45,401 nt of DNA from Pseudomonadota bacterium (lineage in GTDB: Bacteria; Pseudomonadota; Alphaproteobacteria; Caulobacterales; Caulobacteraceae): positions 1-45,401 of the forward strand of contig JAEWJI010000002.1 of assembly GCA_023386645.1 (NCBI GenBank), in the 5' to 3' direction. A model generated the notes under the pieces. That model was not told the DNA's origin, did not search any database, and saw only the letters and a list, made by a program, of their open reading frames with translations. The position numbers and the translations under genes were made by a program. This document shows, in pieces, positions 1 through 7,519 of the stretch; position 1 is the stretch's first letter; every line of letters starts with the position of its first letter.

Positions 1-206
1 TCTAACCCCGTGCCCGTGGAAGCGCCTTCACGCGGAGCGTCACGCGAAGCCGAAACGGTATTTCCATTTCCAACCTCCGGGCTCCGCGCCCGGCGCTCCG
101 CACGCCTCCCGCTCAACCTCGGCCCCCCGGCCAGAGGACGATGACGCGCGTCTCGTCGCACCCCCATGTCGGAACGGCCCGGCCTCTGGTCCTTCCCAGT
201 CGCACC
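1..206. other. Leader region before feoA, no gene seen
   Basis: I see no convincing gene here. Open frames crossing it lack a recognisable protein and run antisense to or out of frame with feoA. The stretch ends just before the Fur-box-like site and probably holds upstream promoter sequence or the tail of a neighbour outside the window. The first 60 bases contain repeated CACGCG-type words but no clear hairpin followed by T residues. Confidence 0.4.
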
Positions 207-221
207 TGATAATCACTGTCA
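207..221 (+). promoter_or_regulatory. Fur-box-like operator upstream of feoAB
   Basis: The 15 bases read TGATAATCACTGTCA. Against the 7-1-7 Fur consensus TGATAATnATTATCA the left half matches 7 of 7 and the right half 5 of 7. The site lies 46 bases before the feoA ATG and contains GATAAT, which could serve as a -10 hexamer, so a bound repressor would block it. Fur control of feoAB is well known in proteobacteria. Its use here is inferred from sequence and position only. Confidence 0.6.
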
Positions 222-267
222 GAAACGCGCCGTTGCTCGGCGCCTGCCAATCGCCGTCGAAGGCCCC

Positions 268-549
268 ATGTCCAGAACCGTCAAACTCAGCGAGGCCCGA
301 CCGGGCGATCGCGGCGTCATCAGCCATGTGGGCGACCATGGTCGGAGCGGCATCGACGCCGTCGAGGTGGAACGCCGGCTGCTTGAGCTCGGCCTCGTCG
401 AAGGCGCGGCCATAGAGGTGCTCCACGAGGGGTTGTTCGGCCGGAACCCGATGGCCGTGAAGGTCGACGACATGCGCGTCGCCCTGCGCCGGCACGAGGC
501 GGAGATACTCACCGTCGAACTGGCCGACGGACTGGGGGAGGCCGCCTGA
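268..549 (+). CDS. feoA: FeoA family ferrous iron transport protein
   Basis: A 93-residue cytoplasmic SH3-like protein that assists the FeoB ferrous iron permease at the inner membrane. The RRLLELGLVEGAAIEVLHEG stretch is the typical FeoA core, followed by MAVKVDDMRVALRRHEAEIL, which matches the conserved end of the domain. The frame stays open upstream to about base 166, but the ATG at 268 gives the normal family length and leaves the Fur-like site outside the gene. The stop overlaps the feoB start by one base (TGATG), so translation is probably coupled. No feoC is seen. Confidence 0.9.
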   Translation: MSRTVKLSEARPGDRGVISHVGDHGRSGIDAVEVERRLLELGLVEGAAIEVLHEGLFGRNPMAVKVDDMRVALRRHEAEILTVELADGLGEAA

Positions 550-2450
550 TGGACATGGCCGTGCGTCCCCTACGGATCGCCCTCGTCGGCAATCCGAACT
601 CCGGCAAGACCGCCCTGTTCAACGCCTTGACCGGCGCCCACCAGAAGGTGGCCAACTACGCCGGCGTCACCGTCGAGCGGAAGGAGGGCCTGGTGCGCGG
701 CGCCTCGGGCCGGTCGCTCAGCGTGCTGGACCTTCCCGGCACCTATTCGCTGCGGGCCCGCAGCCCCGACGAGGAGGTCACCCGCGACGTGGTCCTGGGC
801 CGCTTCCATGGCGAGGCGGCGCCCGACGCCATCATCGCGGTCGCGGATTCGACCAATCTCAGGCTGGTCCTGCGGCTGATCCTCGAGCTGAAGCAGACCG
901 GGCGGCCCATGGTGCTGGCCCTCAACATGTTCGACATCGCCGAGCGCCAGGGCCTGCGCATCGACCTGGAGCGGCTGTCGGGCGAATTGGGCGGCGTGCC
1001 GATCGTCACCACCACGGCCACCCGCAAGCGGGGGATCAGCGACCTGATCGCCGCCGTCGAGGCGCTCGACCTCGGCTGGCGGCCAGAGCCCGAGGGCGAC
1101 TGGCACGCGCTCGACGCGTCGGAGGTCCGCGCCGCTCACCGCGAGGCCGAACGGATCATGAGGGCCTGCGTCCGCCCGCCCGAGCGCCCCGACACCCTCA
1201 CGGGGCGGATCGACTCCGTCCTGCTGCATCCGGTCGCTGGCCTGATGATCCTGCTGGGCCTGCTGTTCGTCATGTTCCAGGCGGTGTTCACCTGGGCGAC
1301 CCCGGCCATGGACGGCATCGAGGCGGCGCTGGCCGCCTTCGGCGGCTTCACCGCCGGCTTCATTCCTGACAGCGGCCCGGTCTGGCCCTTGGTCTCCAGC
1401 TTGATTGTCGACGGTCTGATCGCCGGCGTCGGCAGCGTGCTCGTGTTCCTGCCGCAGATCCTGATCCTCTTCGCCTTCATCATCCTGCTGGAGGACTTCG
1501 GCTACATGGCCCGGGCGGCCTTCCTGATGGACCGGATCATGGGCGGCGCCGGCCTGCACGGGCGCGCCTTCATCCCGCTGCTCTCGTCCTTCGCCTGCGC
1601 CATCCCCGGCATCATGTCGACGCGGGTGATCGACAGCCGCCGCGACCGGCTGACCACCATCATGGTCGCGCCGCTGATGACCTGTTCGGCCCGTATCCCC
1701 GTGTACACCCTGATCATCGCGGCCTTCATTCCGCAGCAGACCGTCTGGGGCTTCGTCAGCCTGCAAGGGCTGGTGATGTTCGGCCTCTACGCCTCCGGGA
1801 TCGTCTCGGCGCTCGTCGTATCCTTCGTGATCCGGCGCGTGTTCTGGAGAGGCTCCGTCGAGCCCTTCATGATGGAGCTGCCTGCCTACAAGCTGCCCGG
1901 TCTGCGATCGGTCCTGATCAACCTCTGGCTCCGGGCCAGGATCTTCATCAATCGCGCCGGCCGGATCATCCTGCCGTTGATGATCCTGGTCTGGGCCGCC
2001 TCGACCTTCCCCTATCCGCCGGAGGGCGCCACCGGTCCCGCCATCGACTACAGCCTGGCTGGCATCATCGGGCATGCATTGGAGCCCGTCTTCGCTCCCA
2101 TCGGGTTCAACTGGCAAATGGTCATCGCCCTGGTGCCCGGCATGGCCGCGCGAGAGGTGGCGGTGGCCGCCCTGGGCTCCGTCTACGCCGTCGCCGACGC
2201 CGAGACGGCGGTAGGGACCTTGGCCTCGACGCTGGCGGGCTCCTGGTCCCTGGCCACGGGCCTGGCCTTCCTCGCCTGGTACGTCTTCGCTCCCCAGTGC
2301 ATGCCGACCCTCGGCGTCGTGAAGCGCGAGACCAACAGCTGGAAGTGGATGTGGATCATGGTCGCCTACATGTTCGGCCTGGCCTACCTCGGCGCCTTCG
2401 TCGTCTACCGGATCGCGCTTGCGCTTGGCGGAGGCGCGGTGGGCGGCTAG
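549..2450 (+). CDS. feoB: Ferrous iron transporter FeoB
   Basis: Inner-membrane Fe(II) permease with an N-terminal GTPase, 633 residues. The G domain shows G1 GNPNSGKT (14-21), the G2 threonine in GVT (39-41), G3 DLPG (61-64) and G4 NMFD near 126. A helical spacer follows, then two Gate-type membrane halves from about residue 225 to the end. The C-terminal cytoplasmic part is short, making it about 140 residues smaller than the E. coli protein, as in many alphaproteobacteria. It forms an operon with feoA, probably repressed by Fur when iron is sufficient. The next gene starts 9 bases downstream, so the transcript may continue into the prepilin peptidase. Confidence 0.95.
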   Translation: MDMAVRPLRIALVGNPNSGKTALFNALTGAHQKVANYAGVTVERKEGLVRGASGRSLSVLDLPGTYSLRARSPDEEVTRDVVLGRFHGEAAPDAIIAVADSTNLRLVLRLILELKQTGRPMVLALNMFDIAERQGLRIDLERLSGELGGVPIVTTTATRKRGISDLIAAVEALDLGWRPEPEGDWHALDASEVRAAHREAERIMRACVRPPERPDTLTGRIDSVLLHPVAGLMILLGLLFVMFQAVFTWATPAMDGIEAALAAFGGFTAGFIPDSGPVWPLVSSLIVDGLIAGVGSVLVFLPQILILFAFIILLEDFGYMARAAFLMDRIMGGAGLHGRAFIPLLSSFACAIPGIMSTRVIDSRRDRLTTIMVAPLMTCSARIPVYTLIIAAFIPQQTVWGFVSLQGLVMFGLYASGIVSALVVSFVIRRVFWRGSVEPFMMELPAYKLPGLRSVLINLWLRARIFINRAGRIILPLMILVWAASTFPYPPEGATGPAIDYSLAGIIGHALEPVFAPIGFNWQMVIALVPGMAAREVAVAALGSVYAVADAETAVGTLASTLAGSWSLATGLAFLAWYVFAPQCMPTLGVVKRETNSWKWMWIMVAYMFGLAYLGAFVVYRIALALGGGAVGG

Positions 2451-2459
2451 GCCGGGCAG

Positions 2460-3227
2460 GTGCCCGATTTCGCCTCATCCACGACGATCCTCGCCCTTCT
2501 GATGGGCGGTCTTGGCCTAGTCATCGGCAGCTTCCTCGCCGCCGTCAGCGTCCGGCTGCCCCTGGACGAGGATGTGGTGGCGCGACCCTCGCGTTGCCGA
2601 TCGTGTGAAACCCCGCTGAAGCCCTGGCACATGGTCCCTGTGCTCAGCTGGCTGGTCTTGCGCGGCCGATGCGGCCACTGCGGCTCAGGGGTCCACTGGC
2701 GCTATCCGGCCATTGAGCTCGCCTCGGCCGGGCTAGGGGCCTGGGCGGCGATCCACGGCGGCGGCTGGCTGATGATCGGCGCGACCGCGTTGCTCGGCTG
2801 GCAGCTGCTGCTGATCGCCCTCGTCGACGGCGAGCATTTCTGGCTGCCGGACATCCTGACCTGGCCGCTGGCCGTCACCGGCTTGATCGCCAACGGCCTG
2901 CTGCTCCGCGCCGCGCCTGTTCACCAGTTGGCGGGCGTGCTCATCGGCTTCGTCATCCTGTGGGGCCTGGCGCGGCTCTACCGCTGGCTCCGGGGACGCG
3001 ACGGCTTGGGCGGCGGCGACCCCATCCTGTTCGCGGCCTGCGGGGCGTGGGTCGGCTGGATGGGCCTGCCCAGCGTGCTCCTCTGGGCCTGCGCCGTCGG
3101 CCTCAGCCTCGTCCTGGCCATGTTGCTGGTCCGCCGTCGGGTCAGTGGAACCGACCGGGTGCCGTTCGGCGTCTTCCTGGCCGTGGGCTGCTGGCTGACG
3201 TGGCTGTACGGTCCGCTAGGCGTCTAG
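2460..3227 (+). CDS. Type IV prepilin peptidase (A24 family)
   Basis: Polytopic inner-membrane aspartic protease that cleaves, and usually N-methylates, prepilin-like signal peptides of type IV pili or type II secretion pseudopilins. GSFLAAVSVRLP (23-34) matches the N-terminal signature. Two CxxC pairs (C46/C49, C71/C74) form the zinc site of the methylating domain. The catalytic aspartates are D123 in VDGEHFWLPD and D187 in GGGD. The residue after GGGD is proline where most relatives are less constrained or have a lysine two places on. The start is GTG, 9 bases after feoB. No pilin or secretion genes lie in the window, so its substrates are unknown. pilD or gspO are both possible names. Confidence 0.88.
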   Translation: MPDFASSTTILALLMGGLGLVIGSFLAAVSVRLPLDEDVVARPSRCRSCETPLKPWHMVPVLSWLVLRGRCGHCGSGVHWRYPAIELASAGLGAWAAIHGGGWLMIGATALLGWQLLLIALVDGEHFWLPDILTWPLAVTGLIANGLLLRAAPVHQLAGVLIGFVILWGLARLYRWLRGRDGLGGGDPILFAACGAWVGWMGLPSVLLWACAVGLSLVLAMLLVRRRVSGTDRVPFGVFLAVGCWLTWLYGPLGV

Positions 3228-3853
3228 CGGCCGGTGACCAGCCGCACAACCATGTGGGCCGTGGTGTCCAGGATCGCCTCGTCCGGCGTCTCGCCGCGAC
3301 GCAGCAGGTCGAACCCGCCCGCCACGCTCTCGACCAGGGCCGCGACTTCGTAGGAGGCCAGTCGGGGATCGAGCCGGGAGGGATGGTAGCCCGTGGCGTG
3401 GGCCTGGGCGATGCGCCGCTCGAACATCAGGTGGATTCGCCGCAGACGCCGCACCCGCGCCTCGACGAAGGCCGGTTCGCCCATGTCGGCGAGCATGTGC
3501 TCGACCCGCAGGACCGGCCCATGCGACCGCCACAGCGCCCGCACCGCCTCGACATAGGCCCGGGCGATGGCGAAGGCCTGGTCGCCCGACCAGTCGGCGT
3601 CCAGCCGGGCGGCCAGCGGCTGGAACGGCTCGGCCGCCGCCTGGCACAGGGCCAGCACCGCCTCGTCCACCGTCTTGAAGTAGGTGTAAAAGTTCGAGGG
3701 CGACGCCCCGGCCTCGGCCGCGATATCGGCCGGCCGGATGGCTCCGAAATGCCGCGTCTCCAGCAGGCGGGCAGTGGCGTCCAGCAGGGACTGCCGGGTC
3801 CGCCCCCCGCGAGCCCCGATTCTGTGTCCCAGCTGGTTGAGCGTCGTCGCCAT
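3224..3853 (-). CDS. TetR family transcriptional regulator
   Basis: A 209-residue one-component repressor. The N-terminal helix-turn-helix spans about residues 18-62 and includes RPADIAAEAGASPSNFYTYF, the standard TetR recognition segment. The C-terminal two-thirds is helical and would hold the ligand pocket and dimer face, and its inducer cannot be told. The start codon lies only 12 bases after the encoded CCA of tRNA-Thr on the same strand, with no clear Shine-Dalgarno sequence, so it may be read from the tRNA transcript. Its stop interlocks with that of the prepilin peptidase in the tetramer CTAG. No adjacent efflux or enzyme gene points to its target. Confidence 0.88.
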   Translation of the reverse strand: MATTLNQLGHRIGARGGRTRQSLLDATARLLETRHFGAIRPADIAAEAGASPSNFYTYFKTVDEAVLALCQAAAEPFQPLAARLDADWSGDQAFAIARAYVEAVRALWRSHGPVLRVEHMLADMGEPAFVEARVRRLRRIHLMFERRIAQAHATGYHPSRLDPRLASYEVAALVESVAGGFDLLRRGETPDEAILDTTAHMVVRLVTGR

Positions 3854-3865
3854 GGCTTCGGGAGA

Positions 3866-3941
3866 TGGTGCCGGTTGCAGGATTCGAACCCGCGACCTTC
3901 GGTTTACAAAACCGCTGCTCTACCAACTGAGCTAAACCGGC
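3866..3941 (-). tRNA. tRNA-Thr, anticodon TGT
   Basis: On the minus strand the sequence begins GCCGGTTTAGCTCAGTTGG and closes with the pairing arm AACCGGC, discriminator A and an encoded CCA (76 bases with CCA). The D arm, the anticodon stem with loop TTTTGTAAA and the T arm with GGTTCGAATCC are all present. Anticodon TGT reads ACA and other ACN threonine codons. The tetR gene starts 12 bases after the CCA, so the two probably share a transcript. Confidence 0.97.
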
Positions 3942-3986
3942 CTGGAGGCCCGCTTATGCTGGCGCGCCGGGCCTGGAGCAAGCAGA

Positions 3987-4349
3987 TTGCTGCCCATGCC
4001 GCCCCTGAGTCCCACCGTCGCCCCGGTTCTGCTGCTCGTCCTGTCGAACGTCTTCATGACCTTCGCCTGGTACGGCCACCTGAAGTTCGGCTCGAAGCCG
4101 CTCTGGATCGTGGTGATCGTCTCCTGGGGGATCGCCTTCTTCGAATACTGCCTCGCGGTGCCGGCCAATCGGATCGGCCATCAGGTCTATTCGGCCGCCG
4201 AGCTTAAGACGATGCAGGAGGTGATCACCTTGCTGGTCTTCGCCGTCTTCTCGGTGACGGTGCTGGGCGAGAAGCTGACGATGAACCACGCCGTTGGCTT
4301 CGCGCTGATCGCCGGCGGGGCCTGGTTCATCTTCCGGGGACCCCTCTAA
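3987..4349 (+). CDS. DMT family protein (DUF486)
   Basis: A 120-residue four-helix membrane protein of the DUF486 branch of the drug/metabolite transporter superfamily. Family-typical parts are NVFMTFAWYGHLKF, SWGIAFFEYCLAVPANRIG and the VFSVTVLGEKLTMNHAVGF segment. Four hydrophobic spans fit about residues 10-27, 38-55, 72-92 and 100-117. A TTG at 3987 has GGAG eight bases upstream, whereas the ATG at 3996 is 17 bases from it, so the TTG start is preferred with an ATG alternative three codons later. The substrate is unknown. Its stop interlocks with the end of the convergent HIT gene. Confidence 0.85.
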   Translation: MLPMPPLSPTVAPVLLLVLSNVFMTFAWYGHLKFGSKPLWIVVIVSWGIAFFEYCLAVPANRIGHQVYSAAELKTMQEVITLLVFAVFSVTVLGEKLTMNHAVGFALIAGGAWFIFRGPL

Positions 4350-4783
4350 TCCAGGGCGGAAGCGATCCGGTTGGCAAGCGCCTTTAGCGTCTCGGCGTCC
4401 GCCATCGGCGCATGGCCGTGACCCTTCAGCTCCCGTCCGGCCCAGCGGGGCACGATGTGGAAGTGCAGGTGAAAGACCGTCTGCCCTCCCGCCTCGCCGT
4501 TGAACTGCAGGATCGAGAACCCGTCGGGCTGGAGCGCCTTCACCACTGCCCGCGCCGTCCGCTGCGTCGCCGCCGTGAGTTGCGCCAGGGCGTCGGGCTC
4601 GATCTCCAGGAGGTTCCGGGCCCGGGAGGACTTGGAGATCACCAGCACATGGCCTTCCGACTGGGGAAACACGTCCATGAAGGCGAGCACGTGCTCGTCC
4701 TCCCAGACCTTCACCGAAGGAATGTCCCCCCTCAGGATCTTGGCGAAGATATTGTCGGGATCGTAGGCGCCGGTCAGGCTCAT
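4346..4783 (-). CDS. HIT family nucleotide hydrolase/transferase
   Basis: A 145-residue histidine triad protein of the Hint/HinT type. These enzymes hydrolyse nucleoside phosphoramidates and adenylated intermediates. The signature HLHFHIVP places the triad at H105, H107 and H109. NIFAKILRGDIPSVKV near the N-terminus is typical of the family. The start at MSLTGAYDPDN gives the family length. An upstream in-frame ATG would add 21 residues with no family similarity. The specific substrate cannot be given. It is probably cytosolic. Confidence 0.93.
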   Translation of the reverse strand: MSLTGAYDPDNIFAKILRGDIPSVKVWEDEHVLAFMDVFPQSEGHVLVISKSSRARNLLEIEPDALAQLTAATQRTARAVVKALQPDGFSILQFNGEAGGQTVFHLHFHIVPRWAGRELKGHGHAPMADAETLKALANRIASALD

Positions 4784-4899
4784 GCGCGTCTCGAAAGGTT
4801 CGGCCGCTCCGGATGCGGCGGGGCTCGCCCGAGCCCATATCACCAACCCTGGGGCCGATGACAGATGACGCGCGGCCGGCCGAGGTCTAGAGCGAGCCG

Positions 4900-5361
4900 A
4901 TGAATACAGACACTTCCGGACTGTCGATGCTGGGCGCGCAGACGCAAGCGCCGACCTCGCCCGAGACCGCCCGTCTTGAGCGGGTTCCGAACCCTCATCC
5001 CGACGCCCTCTACCTGGCCCGCTTCACCGCGCCGGAGTTCACCTCGCTCTGTCCGGTGACCGGCCAGCCGGACTTCGCCCATCTGGTCATCGACTACGCG
5101 CCAGGCCCCTGGCTGGTCGAGAGCAAAAGCCTGAAGCTCTACCTGACCAGCTTCCGCAATCATGGGGCCTTCCATGAGGATTGCACGGTCGCGATCGGCC
5201 TGAAGCTGGCCGAGCTGCTCGAGCCTCGCTGGCTGAGGATCGGGGGCTACTGGTATCCGCGCGGCGGCATCCCCATCGACGTATTCTGGCAGACCGGCCC
5301 GGCGCCTGAGGGGCTATGGCTGCCCGACCAGGGCGTGCCGCCCTATCGCGGCCGGGGCTGA
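4900..5361 (+). CDS. queF: NADPH-dependent preQ0 reductase QueF
   Basis: Reduces 7-cyano-7-deazaguanine (preQ0) to preQ1 in queuosine synthesis, using NADPH. At 153 residues this is the short, single-domain form. The catalytic cysteine is C51 in SLCPVTGQPDF, with D58 as the paired acid. The substrate loop is ESKSLKLYLTSFRNHGAFHE (from E74). The C-terminal GGYWYPRGGIPIDVFWQTG is also typical. No other queuosine genes are in the window. A membrane protein follows 10 bases later and may share the transcript. Confidence 0.96.
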   Translation: MNTDTSGLSMLGAQTQAPTSPETARLERVPNPHPDALYLARFTAPEFTSLCPVTGQPDFAHLVIDYAPGPWLVESKSLKLYLTSFRNHGAFHEDCTVAIGLKLAELLEPRWLRIGGYWYPRGGIPIDVFWQTGPAPEGLWLPDQGVPPYRGRG

Positions 5362-5371
5362 CCCCGATCAC

Positions 5372-6244
5372 ATGACCGAGCCGCGTCGCCTGCCGCTGGA
5401 GGCCTGGGGACGTCGGTTGCTGGCCGATGCGCAAGCCTGGGCCGACGCCGGCACCCGCTGGCGGGCCTGGGCCTTCGAGTTCCTGATGTTCGGGCTGAAG
5501 CAGGGCTGGGCCTGCCTGTTCGGCGGCCTGATGCTCGTGCTGCTGGTCGGCACCCATCTGCTGTGGCCGGACCAGGCGCCGGTCGCCCGCTACGACTTCC
5601 TGGTAATCGGCGCGGTGCTGATCCAGGCGGGCATGCTGCTGTTTCGCCTGGAGAGCTGGGAGGAGGCCAGGGTCATCCTGATCTTCCACATCGTCGGCAC
5701 GGTGATGGAGCTGTTCAAGACGGCCCAGGGCTCATGGCTCTATCCGGAGCCGAGCCTGCTGCGTATCGGCGAGGTGCCTCTGTTCTCGGGCTTCATGTAT
5801 GCGGCGGTCGGCAGCTACATCGCCCGCATCTGGCGGATCTTCGACATCCGCTTCCGCCACTACCCGCCGCTGTGGACGACCTGGCTGCTGGCGGCGGCGA
5901 TCTATGTGAATTTCTTCGCGCACCACTGGCTGCCGGATGTGCGGCTTGCCCTGTTTGCGGCGACGGCGCTGCTCTGGGGGCGAGGCTGGTTCTATTTCAC
6001 CCCGGATCGGATCCGGCGGAAGATGCCTTTCCTGCTCGGCTTCCTCCTGGTTGCGCTCTTCATCTGGTTCGCGGAAAACCTCGGCACGTTCGCGAGGGCC
6101 TGGGTCTATCCGGACCAGGAAGGCGGATGGACGCCGGTTTCCATCGCCAAGCTCGGCAGCTGGTACCTGCTGATGCTGATCAGCGTCGTGCTCGTCTCGC
6201 TGGTCCATCGCCCGCAGGCGGAACCGGTCAGGGCAGGCGGCTGA
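5372..6244 (+). CDS. DUF817 family integral membrane protein
   Basis: A 290-residue polytopic inner-membrane protein of unknown function with about eight hydrophobic spans. Recognisable family parts are FEFLMFGLKQGWACLFGGLM, a FHIVGTVMELFKT segment followed by GSWLYPEP, PLFSGFMYAAVGSYIARIW and the C-terminal RAWVYPDQ...GSWYLLMLISVVLVSLVH stretch. The many conserved aromatic and charged residues within helices suggest a transporter or enzyme, but no function is established. Spacing to queF is 10 bases. Its 3' end overlaps the convergent nitroreductase gene by 17 bases. Confidence 0.88.
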   Translation: MTEPRRLPLEAWGRRLLADAQAWADAGTRWRAWAFEFLMFGLKQGWACLFGGLMLVLLVGTHLLWPDQAPVARYDFLVIGAVLIQAGMLLFRLESWEEARVILIFHIVGTVMELFKTAQGSWLYPEPSLLRIGEVPLFSGFMYAAVGSYIARIWRIFDIRFRHYPPLWTTWLLAAAIYVNFFAHHWLPDVRLALFAATALLWGRGWFYFTPDRIRRKMPFLLGFLLVALFIWFAENLGTFARAWVYPDQEGGWTPVSIAKLGSWYLLMLISVVLVSLVHRPQAEPVRAGG

Positions 6245-6824
6245 CCTTGCCCCGCAAATCCGGTCGGGGGCGCTCCAGCAGCGGCTCCGTCGCCGTGCCG
6301 ATGTGGATGAATCCCGCCACCTTCTCGTTGGCCGCCAGGCCGAAGAGCGCCAGAGCGTCGGCGTCGTAGCTGTACCAGTCGGTGATCCAGCTGGACGCGA
6401 AGCCTAGCGCGCCGGCCGCGTGTTCCAGGTTCATGCAGACGGCGCCGGCCGACAGTTCCTGCTCCCATACCGGCACCTTGGGGTTCTCGACGGCGGCGGA
6501 GACGACCAGAACCGTGACCGGCGCGGCGGTCAGTTTGGCCAGCACCGCCTGGGCCTTCGACGGCCGCCCCTGCCGCTCCGCCACAACGGCCAATCGCTCG
6601 GCGAACTCGGCGCGGGTGCGGGGGCCCAGCACCACGAAGCGCCATGGAAACAGCTTGCCGTGATCCGGTGTGCGGGCGCCGAGGGCCAGGATCTGCTCCA
6701 GTTCCGCTTCGCTCGGGCCTGGGGCCGTCAGCGCCTGCGCCGGCGCCGAACGGCGGGTCGCGAGCCGCCGCAACAACTCTTCGGAACGGGTGGGGAAGGG
6801 GAGGGTCTGCGAGAGGTCGCTCAT
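6228..6824 (-). CDS. Nitroreductase family FMN oxidoreductase (YdjA-like)
   Basis: A 198-residue flavoprotein of the small nitroreductase branch that works as a homodimer and reduces nitro-aromatics or quinones with NAD(P)H. RRLATRRSAP holds the FMN phosphate-binding arginines. ALGARTPDHGKLFPWRFVVL is the characteristic YdjA-type segment. AAGALGFASSWITDWYS and the GFIHIGTATEP stretch complete the fold. The natural substrate is unknown. It is transcribed against the DUF817 gene and is separated from the divergent Nudix gene by 45 bases. Confidence 0.9.
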   Translation of the reverse strand: MSDLSQTLPFPTRSEELLRRLATRRSAPAQALTAPGPSEAELEQILALGARTPDHGKLFPWRFVVLGPRTRAEFAERLAVVAERQGRPSKAQAVLAKLTAAPVTVLVVSAAVENPKVPVWEQELSAGAVCMNLEHAAGALGFASSWITDWYSYDADALALFGLAANEKVAGFIHIGTATEPLLERPRPDLRGKVSRLP

Positions 6825-6869
6825 CCTTCCCAGCTAGTCGCGCCGCGCGCCGTCCGCCATAGGCGAGGG

Positions 6870-7508
6870 ATGAAGGACTTCGACCGCTACGACGACCCGC
6901 CCTCTCCGTCCTGGGACGACGGGGAAGGTCGGCCGCCCGCATGGTCCGACGCCGGTCCGGAGCTGGTCGCGGAGAATCCGTGGATGACCCTGACGGTGCA
7001 CGATGCGGTCGCGCCGACCGGGACGTCGGCCCGATACATGGTGCTGCATCCGGCGAATCTCGCGGTCGGCGTCCTGCCGATCCACGAGGACGGCACGGTC
7101 GTCCTGGTCGGTCAGCAACGCTTCGCGCTGAAGAACTACTCCTGGGAGATGCCGGAAGGGGGCGCACCCTTCGACGAGGCTCCGCTTGAGGGCGTCAAGC
7201 GCGAGCTCGCGGAAGAGGCGGGGCTTGTCGCCGCGCACTGGGAGCCTGCGCTCAAGCTGGAGCTTTCCAACTCGATCACCGATGAGCGGGCCATGACCTG
7301 GATCGCATGGGACCTAAGCGCGACCGAGACCGCCCCGGATGAGACGGAGGTCATCGCGGTGCGCCGCGTGCCGTTTCGCGACCTGCTGGCCGAGATCGAG
7401 CGCGGCGCGGTGCGTGACGTCATGACCGTGGCGACCGCCTACAAGGCCTACCATATGGCTCGCGAGGGCGAGTTGCCCGCCGCCCTGGCGCGGGCGATGC
7501 TCGGATGA
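6870..7508 (+). CDS. Nudix hydrolase, probable ADP-ribose/nucleoside diphosphate sugar type
   Basis: A 212-residue Nudix enzyme that cleaves nucleoside diphosphates linked to another moiety, with Mg2+. The Nudix box is complete at residues 97-119 (G, x5, E, x7, RELAEEAGL). The WEMPEGG approach and the YMVLHPANLAVGVLP core resemble ADP-ribose pyrophosphatases, so that class is the best guess. The frame is open far upstream, but ATG at 6870 is preceded by GGCGAGGG and gives normal length. cysE starts 11 bases after its stop. Confidence 0.9.
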   Translation: MKDFDRYDDPPSPSWDDGEGRPPAWSDAGPELVAENPWMTLTVHDAVAPTGTSARYMVLHPANLAVGVLPIHEDGTVVLVGQQRFALKNYSWEMPEGGAPFDEAPLEGVKRELAEEAGLVAAHWEPALKLELSNSITDERAMTWIAWDLSATETAPDETEVIAVRRVPFRDLLAEIERGAVRDVMTVATAYKAYHMAREGELPAALARAMLG

Positions 7509-7519
7509 AGGAGAGGCCC

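Noticed and set aside
570..2117. 515-codon open frame antisense to feoB
   Set aside because: Its translation is rich in Gly, Gln, Asp and Arg without any domain, as expected for the shadow of a GC-rich gene. feoB is certain.
3854..3941. tRNA-Thr as an integration (att) site
   Set aside because: No integrase, no repeat of the tRNA 3' end and no foreign-looking DNA nearby.
4784..4899. Possible preQ1 riboswitch upstream of queF
   Set aside because: No preQ1 aptamer pattern with its A-rich tail was found. The stretch is a short divergent promoter region.
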